Part shown: piece after piece, positions 34,514 to 42,685 of the stretch
Position numbering within the stretch: the first letter of the stretch is position 1
Layout of the letters: each line of letters opens with the position of its first letter
Assembly: GCF_014203695.1 (NCBI RefSeq)
Contig: NZ_JACHJO010000008.1
Span: 1-64,000 of the forward strand
DNA from: Nocardiopsis algeriensis
Lineage (GTDB): Bacteria > Actinomycetota > Actinomycetes > Streptosporangiales > Streptosporangiaceae
DNA length: 64,000 bases
Direction: 5' to 3'
The notes under the pieces: generated by a model
Databases searched by the model: none
Told to the model about the DNA's origin: nothing
What the model saw: the letters and a program-made list of their open reading frames with translations, nothing else
Made by a program: the position numbers and the translations under genes

Positions 34514-35797
34514 ATGACGATGGTGCGGACCTGCCCGGAGTGCGCGGACAAGGTGTCTCCCGGAGACGCCTTCTGCGAGAGCTGCGGCCGCTCGCTTCCC
34601 CCGGAGGTGCGCGAGGCGCGGGCCGAACCGCATCCCGACTCGGTACCCACCGCCCCGCAGGAGAGCCTGGCGTCCTTCGCGGTGCGGCCCGGCCTGGTCC
34701 CCTCCGAGGGGGCGCCGACGTCACCCCAGGTGAGCCTGTACGGCGCGGACCGGTCCGCGCCCCCGCCGCCTCCGGGGTCCGCCGCGGCGCCCCGCCGGGG
34801 GCCCGACGCGTTCACCACCCAGTCCCTGCGGCGCGACTCCGTGCCGACCGTGCCGGACGGGGCCTGGCCGCCGCCTTCCGGCAGCACCCCGGTGCAGCCC
34901 GGCGGGGGCCCGTGCGCGTGGTGCCCCGGACAGGTGGCCGACGGCTACTGCGGTGAGTGCGGACTCCTCCAACCCACCGGCCGGGACCACGTGGAACTGC
35001 GCACTGCCACCGCGGCCGGCGTCAGCGACCGCGGCCTGCGTCACCGGCGCAACGAGGACGCCATGGCGCTCCGGGTCGTTCCCGCGGACTCCCCCCACGC
35101 GCCCGGTACCGTGTGCGCGGTGGTCTGCGACGGCGTCTCCTCCTCGCCGCGCTCCGACGACGCCTCCCGGATCACCGCGGAGGCCGGAGCCGCGGTCCTG
35201 GTCGAGCAGATGAGCCGGGGGGTCGACGCCCGCGAGGCCACCGGCATGGCCATGACCCGCGCGGCCGAGGCCGTCGCCGCCATCGCCGACTCACCGAGCT
35301 CGGCGCCGGCCTGCACCTTCGTGTCCGCCGTGGCCGACCCCGCCGGCGGGACCGTCACCATCGGCTGGGTCGGCGACAGCCGCGCCTACTGGCTCGCCGG
35401 CGGTCCCTCCGCCAGTGCCTCCTCCCTCCTCACCCGGGACGACTCCTGGAGCGAGGCCATGGTGCAGATGGGGGCCATGACACGGGAGGAGGCCATGCGT
35501 TCGGCGAACGCGCACGCCCTCGTGGCGTGGATGGGCGCCGATTCGGGGGAGATCGACGCGCACATCTCCACCGTGCGCCCGACAGGACCCGGCGCGGTCG
35601 TCCTGTGCAGCGACGGACTGTGGAACTACTACCCCGAGGCGCAGGCGATGGCCGACGCGGTCCCGGGGGCGGGGGCGCGCCCCTTGGAGGCGGCCCGCGC
35701 CTACGTGGACCTGGCCGTCCAGGCAGGCGGCAAGGACAACATCACCGTCGTTGTCATCCCCGTACCCGACGGAGGAGCGCGTGCCGGCAGTTCCTGA
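34514..35797 (+). CDS. PP2C-type phosphatase with zinc ribbons
   Basis: A 427-residue protein. The N-terminal ribbon uses Cys7, Cys10, Cys21 and Cys24 (CPEC..CESCG). A disordered Pro-rich linker runs to about 130, then a second ribbon (CAWC..CGECG), then a PP2C domain from about 165 to the end. Metal-dependent phosphatase motifs are all there: RRNEDAMAL, VCDGVSSS, GWVGDSRAYWL, LCSDGLWNY, GGKDNITVVV. It should reverse phosphorylation by the PknG-like kinase encoded just upstream; corynebacteria carry a phosphatase gene (ppmA) in the same setting. ATG 34514 after GAAGG is preferred; a GTG at 34493 overlaps the pknG stop. Confidence 0.9.
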   Translation: MTMVRTCPECADKVSPGDAFCESCGRSLPPEVREARAEPHPDSVPTAPQESLASFAVRPGLVPSEGAPTSPQVSLYGADRSAPPPPPGSAAAPRRGPDAFTTQSLRRDSVPTVPDGAWPPPSGSTPVQPGGGPCAWCPGQVADGYCGECGLLQPTGRDHVELRTATAAGVSDRGLRHRRNEDAMALRVVPADSPHAPGTVCAVVCDGVSSSPRSDDASRITAEAGAAVLVEQMSRGVDAREATGMAMTRAAEAVAAIADSPSSAPACTFVSAVADPAGGTVTIGWVGDSRAYWLAGGPSASASSLLTRDDSWSEAMVQMGAMTREEAMRSANAHALVAWMGADSGEIDAHISTVRPTGPGAVVLCSDGLWNYYPEAQAMADAVPGAGARPLEAARAYVDLAVQAGGKDNITVVVIPVPDGGARAGSS

Positions 35798-36338
35798 GGA
35801 GGCCGCCGTCCCCGGTCTCCCGCCGCCGGAAGGGCAGAGGCCCCGGGCGGTCGCCGACGCCGTCCCGGGTCGGCCGGTACGGGGCGGCCGCTCCGCGGCC
35901 CTGCGGCTGCGGACCCCCGAGGCCCCAGTGGCGCACTGCGCCACTCGGGACGCTCCCGTACCTCTGGGCCCCACCGGCCACGCCGTGGCGAGAAGCAACC
36001 GGACGGGGGACTATCCGCTCGGACCGCGGGGTACGGAAAGCCGTGACCACCACGTCCGAGCGGAGGCCTCCCCCGGCCTTCCCGGACACGGAGTGCGTGC
36101 CGGACCGGCACATGCGGTGCTCCTCGGCACCGGTGGGGCGGAGGACGCGGCCCCCGCCTCCGGCAGCACCCGCACGGAGCGGACCGGCGAGGACGGCGCC
36201 GCCTCCGGAACCGTCCGGCCCGGGTCCCGCCCCGACCCGGCCGGCGACACGGAGTCGGACGCCGGACCGGACCGGACTGCCCAGGACCGGCCCCGCCCCG
36301 GGGCGCCGGCCCCCGGAGTTTCCCCCAGACCCGGGTAG
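35781..36338 (+). CDS. low-complexity ORF, possible gene remnant
   Basis: A GTG at 35781 has a strong site (GGAGGAG, 35771-35777) inside the end of the phosphatase gene and opens a 185-codon frame ending 8 bases before the FHA gene. The predicted product is Pro/Gly/Arg/Ala-rich with no hydrophobic core or recognisable domain, though third positions are fairly G/C-rich. It may be a disordered protein, or what remains of a longer gene. From memory, related clusters in other actinomycetes often hold a VWA-domain gene between the PP2C and FHA genes. A frame around 36035-36110 has a faint VWA-start look, too weak to claim. Confidence 0.35.
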   Translation: MPAVPEEAAVPGLPPPEGQRPRAVADAVPGRPVRGGRSAALRLRTPEAPVAHCATRDAPVPLGPTGHAVARSNRTGDYPLGPRGTESRDHHVRAEASPGLPGHGVRAGPAHAVLLGTGGAEDAAPASGSTRTERTGEDGAASGTVRPGSRPDPAGDTESDAGPDRTAQDRPRPGAPAPGVSPRPG

Positions 36339-36346
36339 GAGGACAC

Positions 36347-37024
36347 ATGCCGAGTTGCCCTTCCGGGCACCCCTCCACGGCGAACGATGTGTGCGACGTC
36401 TGCGGGCTGAGGCTCCGGACCTTCGACCCCCGCCCCCCGCAGCACCTCCCGCCCGCCCCCCTCCGATCCCCGGCGGCTCCCGCCCCGCCGCGTCCCGGCG
36501 CGCCCAGGGGAGGGCCCTGCCCCGAGTGCGGCACCTCCCGCACCGGCCGGTTCTGCGAGGAGTGCGGATACGACTTCGCCTCGCACCAGAGACGCGATCC
36601 CGGGGCGGGCCCGGCGGCACCGGGATGGCGGGTGACCGTCACGGCCGACCCCGCCTACTACCAGTACATGGTCAACCAGGGGGTGCTCGACCCCGACCTC
36701 CTTCCCTTCCCCTCCCGGGTCCTCCCGCGCCGCGTCGCGCTGAGCGGCGACCGGGTGCACATCGGCAGGCGCAGCGCCTCCCGCGGCTTCGTCCCCGAGA
36801 TCGACCTGGGCGGGCCCGGAGGAGACCCCGCGATCTCCCACATCCACGCGATCCTGATCGCCAGGCCCGACGGAACCTGGGCCCTCGTCGATCCGGGGTC
36901 GACCAACGGAACCACGGTCAACGGAACCGCCGACCCCGTCGCCCCCGGTGTGGAGTTCCCCCTCCGCGACGGCGACCGGGTCTACGCCGGTGCGTGGACC
37001 GTCATCATCCTCCAGAAGGGGTGA
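36347..37024 (+). CDS. FHA-domain protein with zinc ribbons
   Basis: A 225-residue cytosolic phosphothreonine reader. Two Cys-rich modules come first (CPSGH..CDVCG in residues 4-20 and CPEC..CEECG near 58-75) with a Pro-rich linker between. The FHA domain fills about 120-222, with VHIGRRSASRG, SHIHA and DPGSTNGTTVNG. It resembles GarA/OdhI only in the FHA part: no Glu-Thr-Thr-type phosphoacceptor segment is visible at the N-terminus, so it is probably a separate reader, not GarA itself. ATG 36347 follows TAGGAGG. The stop overlaps or nearly abuts the GlnX-like gene. Confidence 0.9.
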   Translation: MPSCPSGHPSTANDVCDVCGLRLRTFDPRPPQHLPPAPLRSPAAPAPPRPGAPRGGPCPECGTSRTGRFCEECGYDFASHQRRDPGAGPAAPGWRVTVTADPAYYQYMVNQGVLDPDLLPFPSRVLPRRVALSGDRVHIGRRSASRGFVPEIDLGGPGGDPAISHIHAILIARPDGTWALVDPGSTNGTTVNGTADPVAPGVEFPLRDGDRVYAGAWTVIILQKG

Positions 37025-37029
37025 CCCCT

Positions 37030-38517
37030 GTGACGACCACCGAACCCCCCGTGCGCCCGGCACCGCGCGGCCGGTCCGCCGCCCGTGCCGGATGGGACGT
37101 GCTGCGCACGTGGACGGCCACCACCCCCGCCCGGGTGTGGCTGCTGACCGTGCTGTGCGTGACGACCGTCCTCGGACTGTTCGCGTCGGCGTCCTTCACC
37201 CTGGGGCAGACCCGCGAGGGGCTCGACGTGCTGGGACGCGACGCGGGCCCGCAGGCGATGGCGACCACGGAGCTGTACCTGGCCCTGGCCGACATGGACG
37301 CGAAGACGTCCGACGTGCTCCTCATGGGCACCGACCACGACCTCGGCTCCGGGAGGGACGACGCCCTCGAACAGTACGAGGCGAGTCGGAAGCAGGCCAA
37401 CGAGGCTCTGCTGCACGCGGCGTCGCTCACCGAGGGCGACACCGTCGAGGAGCGCAACGTCCAAGAGGTCCTGGAGGGGATGGGCGCCTACGAGCAGCTG
37501 GCCACCGAGGCGCGCCTGCGCAACGACGAGGCGGAGGCGCCGCCCGGGGAGGTGGACGGACAGGCTCTGGAGACCTACCGGCGGGCGACGCTGATGATGC
37601 ACACGGAGCTCCTGCCCAAGGCGTTCAACCTCGGCCTGGACTCGTCGGCGATCGTGCGCGCCGACCACGAGGAGCGGCAGGCCTCGGTGGCGGTCGGCCT
37701 GCTGGGGGTGGGCGGTGCCGGCGCGGCGGCGATGCTGGCGCTGGTCGCCCTCCAGGGCTTCCTGCGGGTGCGCTTCCGGCGCCGCTTCAACCTGCCCCTG
37801 CTGGGCGCGACCCTGCTCACGGGGGCGCTGACACTGGGAGCCGTCCTGGCGCTCGACACCAGTGGCGGATACCAGCGCGAGGCCAAGGAGGAGGGCCTGG
37901 ACGCGGCGATGTCGCTGGCCCGGGCCCAGGCGATCGCCACCGACATGCAGGCCGACCAGAGCCGCTACCTGCTCGACCCGGAGATGGCCGACAACTACCA
38001 GCAGGTGTACCTGGAGCGCGCCCAGCAGGTGCTGTTCCGCCCGGTGAACAACCTGGAGGACTACTACGACGCGGTCGAGGAGGTCGCGGTCTCCTACCCC
38101 GAGCTGCCCGGCCGGGGCGGGGCGGGCGAGGACGACCCCGGCACGCTCGGTTACCTGGGCCAGAAGGCGCAGGACGCGGTGCTGCCCGGCCACGAGGACG
38201 AGCTGGCCGAGGTCCTGGAGGCCTACAGCGCCCTCCAGGGGCAGGACGAGGAGCTGCGCGCGGCGGCGGGGGCGGGCGACACGGAGGAGGCGATCGGTGT
38301 CCGCATGGGGATCACGCACTCCGAGGACGGCGCCTTCCGCGACTACGAGCAGGCGCTCGGCGACCTGACCGACCTCCACGAGGAAGCCTTCGAGCAGGGC
38401 ATCGGGCGGGGCGACGCGGTGCTGGCCCCGTGGCTGTGGCTGCTGCCGGCGGGAGCGGCCGCCCTGCTGCTCCTGATCCTGTTCGGGGTGCGCCCCCGAC
38501 TGACCGAGTACCGCTGA
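37030..38517 (+). CDS. glnX: GlnX-like four-TM sensor protein
   Basis: A 495-residue membrane protein. Helices at about 36-57, 218-245, 255-276 and 464-486 enclose two outside domains (about 58-217 and 277-463), both helical and rich in Asp and Glu. This duplicated helix-domain-helix layout, and its place between the PknG-type genes and a GlnH-like lipoprotein, match GlnX of mycobacteria and corynebacteria. That protein relays GlnH binding of Asp/Glu to PknG. The assignment rests on topology and neighbourhood. GTG 37030 after AAGGGG is preferred; GTG 37021 overlaps the FHA stop. Confidence 0.8.
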   Translation: MTTTEPPVRPAPRGRSAARAGWDVLRTWTATTPARVWLLTVLCVTTVLGLFASASFTLGQTREGLDVLGRDAGPQAMATTELYLALADMDAKTSDVLLMGTDHDLGSGRDDALEQYEASRKQANEALLHAASLTEGDTVEERNVQEVLEGMGAYEQLATEARLRNDEAEAPPGEVDGQALETYRRATLMMHTELLPKAFNLGLDSSAIVRADHEERQASVAVGLLGVGGAGAAAMLALVALQGFLRVRFRRRFNLPLLGATLLTGALTLGAVLALDTSGGYQREAKEEGLDAAMSLARAQAIATDMQADQSRYLLDPEMADNYQQVYLERAQQVLFRPVNNLEDYYDAVEEVAVSYPELPGRGGAGEDDPGTLGYLGQKAQDAVLPGHEDELAEVLEAYSALQGQDEELRAAAGAGDTEEAIGVRMGITHSEDGAFRDYEQALGDLTDLHEEAFEQGIGRGDAVLAPWLWLLPAGAAALLLLILFGVRPRLTEYR

Positions 38518-38540
38518 CCCGGAGAGACGAGGAACAGGTG

Positions 38541-39374
38541 ATGGCGTTTCGACACCGTCGCGGCACGGCGGCCCTGGCCGCCGCCGCGCTGCTGGGAGTG
38601 ACCGCCTGCTCGGCGGTGCTGGGCGAGGACCGGTCGCTGGTCGACGCGTCCTCGCTGGCCGTGGGCGTCAAGGCCGACCAGCCGGGGCTGGGGCTCGCGA
38701 CAGGGGACGGCGGGTTCGAGGGGTTCGACGTGGACGTGGCCCTCTACATCGCCGGACAGCTCGGCGTCCCGGAGGAGAACGTGGAGTTCGTCGGGGTCAC
38801 CTCGGCCGAACGTGAGCAGAAGCTGATCAGCGGCGAGGTGGACATGGTCGTGGCCACCTACTCGATCACCCCCGCACGCAAGACCCAGGTGACCTTCGGT
38901 GGACCCTACTACGTGGCCAAGCAGGACGTCCTGGTGAGGGCGGAGGACACCGGTGTCCAGGGGGTGCGCGACCTGGAGGGGAGGTCCGTCTGCCAGGGCG
39001 CCGGGTCCTACTCCGCGGTGCGGATCACCGAGGGCCTGGGGATCGGCGTGGAGCAGGTGGAGGCACCGAGCTACAGCGCCTGTATCGACATGCTGCGCGA
39101 GGGGACGGTGGACGCGGTGTCCACGGACAACCTGATCCTGGCCGGTTTCCTGGCGGAGGACCCGTCCGCGTTCCGGTTCGTCAACAACCCGTTCACCGAC
39201 GAGAAGTACGGTGTGGGGCTTCCCCACGGCGACGTGGAGGCCTGCGAGGCGGTCAACAAGGCGATCAGCAGGATGTACCAGGAGGGCACGGCCGAGGAAC
39301 TGCTGGAGACCTGGTTCGGCGCGACCGACCTGGATGTGCTCGACAGCGTCCCGCAGTTCGAGGGCTGCGTCTGA
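38541..39374 (+). CDS. glnH: GlnH-like amino acid-binding lipoprotein
   Basis: A 277-residue extracellular solute-binding lipoprotein. The basic N-terminus and hydrophobic stretch end in the lipobox VTAC with Cys23 as lipidation site. The mature part is a periplasmic-binding-protein type 2 fold: LAVGVKADQPGLG, FDVDVALYIAGQLG, VATYSITPARKTQVTFGGPYY, SVCQGAGSYSA, FVNNPFTDEKYGVGLP. Such proteins bind Glu, Gln or Asp. There are no permease or ATPase genes nearby, so this one probably serves as a sensor with the GlnX-like protein rather than in transport. ATG 38541 (or GTG 38538) follows GAGG. Confidence 0.88.
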   Translation: MAFRHRRGTAALAAAALLGVTACSAVLGEDRSLVDASSLAVGVKADQPGLGLATGDGGFEGFDVDVALYIAGQLGVPEENVEFVGVTSAEREQKLISGEVDMVVATYSITPARKTQVTFGGPYYVAKQDVLVRAEDTGVQGVRDLEGRSVCQGAGSYSAVRITEGLGIGVEQVEAPSYSACIDMLREGTVDAVSTDNLILAGFLAEDPSAFRFVNNPFTDEKYGVGLPHGDVEACEAVNKAISRMYQEGTAEELLETWFGATDLDVLDSVPQFEGCV

Positions 39375-39472
39375 GCCGGGCATGCCGGGGCGGATGCGGT
39401 CGTATGCGTACCGGTGTGATCCTCTGGTGCCCTGTGGCGGATACTGTCCGGGACACGGAGAGGGGTTGGCCG

Positions 39473-39775
39473 TTGACCATCGTCGAGTTCCTGAACGCTC
39501 GCCTGGACGAGGACGAGCGCGCGCTGAAGGCCGTACCCGCGGGGGCGCGCGGCCGGGACCGGGCGCTGGCCGAGGTCACCGCCAAGCGCAAGATCGTCCT
39601 GGGGTACACGCGCGCGCACGACGCCAGCATGCGCTCCCTGGAACCCGCGCCCTCCTCCCCGCCGCCGCCCGGCGGAGACCCCTGGTCGGAGCTGCTGGCC
39701 TGGCGGCTCGCGGTCAAGTACCTGGCGGCGGTCTACCGGGCCCACCCCGAGTACGACAGCTCCTGGGCGGAGTGA
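39473..39775 (+). CDS. DUF6221-like small protein
   Basis: A 100-residue soluble protein of unknown function. The start TIVEFLNARLDEDERALKA and the end LAVKYLAAVYRAHPEYDSSWAE match the small DUF6221 proteins that are common and often multi-copy in streptomycetes and relatives. The TTG at 39473 follows GGAGAGG; an ATG at 39404 would add 23 residues of poor codon bias. It ends 3 bases from the convergent HAD gene. Confidence 0.7.
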   Translation: MTIVEFLNARLDEDERALKAVPAGARGRDRALAEVTAKRKIVLGYTRAHDASMRSLEPAPSSPPPPGGDPWSELLAWRLAVKYLAAVYRAHPEYDSSWAE

Positions 39776-39778
39776 GGC

Positions 39779-40444
39779 TCACCTCTCCGGGGTGAGGAGC
39801 GCGGAGACCGTCTCGGCGAGGTCCCGGCCACAGGCGTCGGGTTGGCCGAACAGGAGGGGGAACCGTCCCTCCAGGTGCGACGACCAGCCGCTGAGCAGTC
39901 CTGCGCCGGAGGCCCCGGCCGCGTCCCAGCCGTGCGCGGTGACCAGTGCGACCCGCTCCGGGGGAGACCCGAGGGCGGCCGCCGCCGACAGGTAGGCCCC
40001 CGGCGCCGGCTTCCAGCCGCTCGGCGTCAGCACCTCCTCGACCTGTTCCAGCAGACCGGACCGCTCCAGCAGCCGGCGGGCGGTGCCGGCGTCCGTGGTG
40101 CCGAGGACGGCGACGCGCGACCCGCCCTCACGCGCCGCGCGCAGGGCCGCGGCCGCCTCCGGCCGGGGATCGAGCTCCGACAGGCCCTCGACGACGGAGT
40201 CCTCCGCGTAGGGGGCGATCTGATGTCCCGTGATGTCGCGCAGGGCTCCGCGCACCGCGTCCTCGAAGGAACGGGTGCCGCCCGTCAGGGCGAGGGCGAA
40301 CACGTCCCGCAGCAGGTGGTCGGACCAGCGGGCCATGAGGACGCGGGGGATGCCCGCCTCGCGGAAGCGCCACTCCAGCGGGGCCAGGGGGAAGAGGGTG
40401 TCGAGGACGTCGAAGACGACGGCGTCGGGCCGGCGAGGTGTCAT
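39779..40444 (-). CDS. HAD-superfamily hydrolase
   Basis: A 221-residue hydrolase of the haloacid dehalogenase superfamily. Motif I is FDVLDTLFPL: the nucleophile Asp is present but the position two residues on is Leu, not Asp. That is the pattern of L-2-haloacid dehalogenases and relatives. Motif II is VLGTTDAG and the lysine is in PSGWKPAPGAY. Motif III (ALVTAHGWDAAGASGAG) has HGWDAAG, also typical of haloacid dehalogenases. The true substrate is unknown. ATG 40444 follows GGAG. The idi terminator separates it from the next gene upstream. Confidence 0.82.
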   Translation of the reverse strand: MTPRRPDAVVFDVLDTLFPLAPLEWRFREAGIPRVLMARWSDHLLRDVFALALTGGTRSFEDAVRGALRDITGHQIAPYAEDSVVEGLSELDPRPEAAAALRAAREGGSRVAVLGTTDAGTARRLLERSGLLEQVEEVLTPSGWKPAPGAYLSAAAALGSPPERVALVTAHGWDAAGASGAGLLSGWSSHLEGRFPLLFGQPDACGRDLAETVSALLTPER

Positions 40445-40473
40445 CTGCTCTGCTCCAAGGGGAGAAGGGGGTA

Positions 40474-40499
40474 CCCGCCCGGGTTCCTACCCGGGCGGG
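40474..40499 (-). terminator. hairpin terminator of idi
   Basis: A perfect 11-bp stem (40474-40484 with 40489-40499) with a 4-base loop lies 19 bases after the idi stop and 29 bases before the HAD start on the same strand. Confidence 0.72.
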
Positions 40500-40518
40500 C
40501 GCCCTCCGGAGCATGCGG

Positions 40519-41049
40519 TCAGCGCGGATCCAGCTGCGGGATCTGCTCGACCGACCACGGGCTGAGCAGCCACGGGGAACGGCCGGCCACCGCGGCCAGG
40601 GACTCCCAGTCCGCCCACGCGTACTCGGCCACCTCGTCCGGGTTCGGGTCCGGGGTGTCGTCCGTGCGGGCCCAGAAGACCGGGCAGAACTCGTTCTCCA
40701 CGATCCCCTCCGCCGACACCGCCCGGTAGCGGAAGTCGGGGAGGGCGGGCCGGATCCCGGTGAGGGACACCCCCAGTTCGTGGCGGGCCCGCCGGCGGAC
40801 GGCGTCCTCCAGTTCCTCGCCCGGCGCCGGGTGGCCGCAGCAGCTGTTGGTCCACACCCCCGGCCAGGTGGTCTTGCCGAGGGCGCGCCGCGTCATCAGC
40901 ACGCGGCCCCGGGCGTCCAGGACGTAGCAGGAGAAGGCCAGATGCAGCGGGGTGTCCTCCGTGTGCACCTCCGCCTTGTCGGCCACGCCCACCCTGCGGT
41001 GTTCGTCGTCGAGCAGCACCACGAGCTCGGCGGCTGCCTGTTCGGTCAC
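40519..41049 (-). CDS. idi: isopentenyl-diphosphate isomerase, type I
   Basis: A 176-residue metal-dependent enzyme interconverting IPP and DMAPP. The two catalytic residues are visible: the cysteine in NSCCGHP (Cys71 by alignment with E. coli Cys67) and the glutamate in ENEFCPVF. The Nudix-like fold begins at LHLAFSCYVLDARGRVLMTRR. No carotenoid or terpene genes are adjacent. The GTG at 41049 follows GGGGG. It diverges from the SDR gene across a region with a 9-bp inverted repeat. Confidence 0.95.
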   Translation of the reverse strand: MTEQAAAELVVLLDDEHRRVGVADKAEVHTEDTPLHLAFSCYVLDARGRVLMTRRALGKTTWPGVWTNSCCGHPAPGEELEDAVRRRARHELGVSLTGIRPALPDFRYRAVSAEGIVENEFCPVFWARTDDTPDPNPDEVAEYAWADWESLAAVAGRSPWLLSPWSVEQIPQLDPR

Positions 41050-41108
41050 CTGAATCCCCCTTTGTCGACGGCGCACCTTCGCGCCCGCCTCCCCCCATGG
41101 TGGCCCCT

Positions 41109-41130
41109 GCGGGCACCGGACGGTGCCCGC
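41109..41130. promoter_or_regulatory. 9-bp inverted repeat in idi/SDR promoter region
   Basis: GCGGGCACC-GGAC-GGTGCCCGC is a perfect 9-4-9 inverted repeat in the 144-base gap between the divergent idi and SDR genes. It could be an operator shared by both promoters or a hairpin in the SDR leader. Confidence 0.4.
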
Positions 41131-41193
41131 ATGCGCATAAGGTTCCTGTTGGTTCCCGGACGGAACCGACGAAAAGACCTCAGTGGAGCGGTG

Positions 41194-42666
41194 ATGACGG
41201 AGACGAGGGCTGCCGAGGTGGCGGAGGAAACCCCGGCGGCGGAGACCCCGGGGATCGAGCCCGAACTGCTGCGCGTGTGCCTGGACGTGCTCGGGCGCGC
41301 CGGCGGGCTGCCCAGCGACCACCCGGACTCCGTCGCCCTCCAGCGCGCCACCGCCCAGCTGTTCAAGAGCGTCAAGGAGCAGCGGCGCAAGGAGCGCCGG
41401 AGGGCCGCCAAGCTGCACGACGACGCGGTACTCGCGGCCACCGCGACCGCGGCCCCCGACCGGATCGACGACGAGACCCGCGGGCGCGCCCTCACCAGCG
41501 GCGCCGCCGGCGCCCTGGCCGGCGTGCTCACCAAGGCGCGCCCCTGCTACGTCTGCAAGGAGAAGTACCGGGAGGTCGACGCCTTCTACCACCAGCTGTG
41601 CCCGCCGTGCGCGGCGCTCAACAGGGAGCGCCGGAACGCTCGCACCGATCTGACCGGGCGCCGCGCCCTGCTCACCGGCGGCCGGGCCAAGATCGGCATG
41701 TACATCGCCCTGCGGCTGCTGCGCGACGGCGCGCACACCACGATCACCACGCGCTTCCCCAACGACGCCGTGCGCCGCTTCGCCGCGATGCCCGACAGCG
41801 ATCGGTGGCTGCACCGGCTGAGCGTGGTGGGCATCGACCTGCGCGACCCCTCCCAGGTCCTGCGGCTGGCCGACTCCGTGGCCGAGCAGGGGCCGCTGGA
41901 CATCCTCGTCAACAATGCCGCGCAGACGGTCCGCCGGTCACCCGCCTCCTACCGGCCGCTGATCGAGGCCGAGGCGCGGCCTCTCACCGGTGAACACCTG
42001 CCCCGGCCGCTCGTGCTCGGCGGCGTGGCACCGCGCGCCCTGGAGGAGGGAACGGACGCCCGGCACGCGCTTTCCCCCGAGATGCTCGCCTCCCTGGCGC
42101 TCGCCACGGGCTCGGCGTCCATGGATCGGGTACGGGCCGGCACCGCCATCGACGCCGGAGGGCTGGTACCCGATCTGGCGCCGGTCAACAGCTGGACGCA
42201 GCGGGTCGGGGAGATCGACCCCGTCGAGATGCTGGAGGTGCAGCTGTGCAACGTGAGCGCGCCGTTCCTGCTGGTGGACCGGCTGCGTCCGGCGCTGGCC
42301 GCCTCCTCGGCGCGGCGCACCTACATCGTCAACGTCTCGGCGATGGAGGGCGTCTTCGGACGCGGTTACAAGGGGCCGGGGCACCCGCACACGAACATGG
42401 CGAAAGCTGCCCTCAACATGCTGACCAGGACCAGCGCCCAGGAGATGCTGGAGACCGACGGCATCCTCATGACCAGTGTGGACACCGGGTGGATCACCGA
42501 CGAGCGGCCCCATCCGGACAAGGAGCGCCTCGCCGAGGCCGGCTTCCACGCGCCCCTCGACCTGGAGGACGGGGCCGCGCGGGTGTACGACCCCATCGTC
42601 CGCGGTGAGCGCGGCGAGGACGTGTACGGATGCTTCCTCAAGGACTACGCCCCCGCCGCCTGGTAG
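41194..42666 (+). CDS. SDR-family protein with N-terminal zinc motif
   Basis: A 490-residue protein. The first 110 residues are helical and basic (KSVKEQRRKERRRAAKLHDD). A Cys-x2-Cys...Cys-x2-Cys motif follows (CYVCKEKY..CPPC), then a Rossmann domain (LLTGGRAKIGMYIALRLLRDGA; NNAAQT). The catalytic Ser is in VNVSAMEG, but the Tyr-x3-Lys site reads Thr-Asn-Met-Ala-Lys, so the usual tyrosine is missing. Reductase activity is therefore doubtful or uses another residue. An insert of about 70 residues follows NNAAQT. ATG 41194 follows GGAG; GTG 41191 is an alternative. Confidence 0.8.
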   Translation: MTETRAAEVAEETPAAETPGIEPELLRVCLDVLGRAGGLPSDHPDSVALQRATAQLFKSVKEQRRKERRRAAKLHDDAVLAATATAAPDRIDDETRGRALTSGAAGALAGVLTKARPCYVCKEKYREVDAFYHQLCPPCAALNRERRNARTDLTGRRALLTGGRAKIGMYIALRLLRDGAHTTITTRFPNDAVRRFAAMPDSDRWLHRLSVVGIDLRDPSQVLRLADSVAEQGPLDILVNNAAQTVRRSPASYRPLIEAEARPLTGEHLPRPLVLGGVAPRALEEGTDARHALSPEMLASLALATGSASMDRVRAGTAIDAGGLVPDLAPVNSWTQRVGEIDPVEMLEVQLCNVSAPFLLVDRLRPALAASSARRTYIVNVSAMEGVFGRGYKGPGHPHTNMAKAALNMLTRTSAQEMLETDGILMTSVDTGWITDERPHPDKERLAEAGFHAPLDLEDGAARVYDPIVRGERGEDVYGCFLKDYAPAAW

Positions 42667-42685
42667 CCGGCCGCTCCGGCCCGGG

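Noticed and set aside
40438-41193. Long upstream extension of the SDR frame
   Set aside because: It is antisense to idi and lacks a ribosome site; the start at 41194 has GGAG and the right codon bias.
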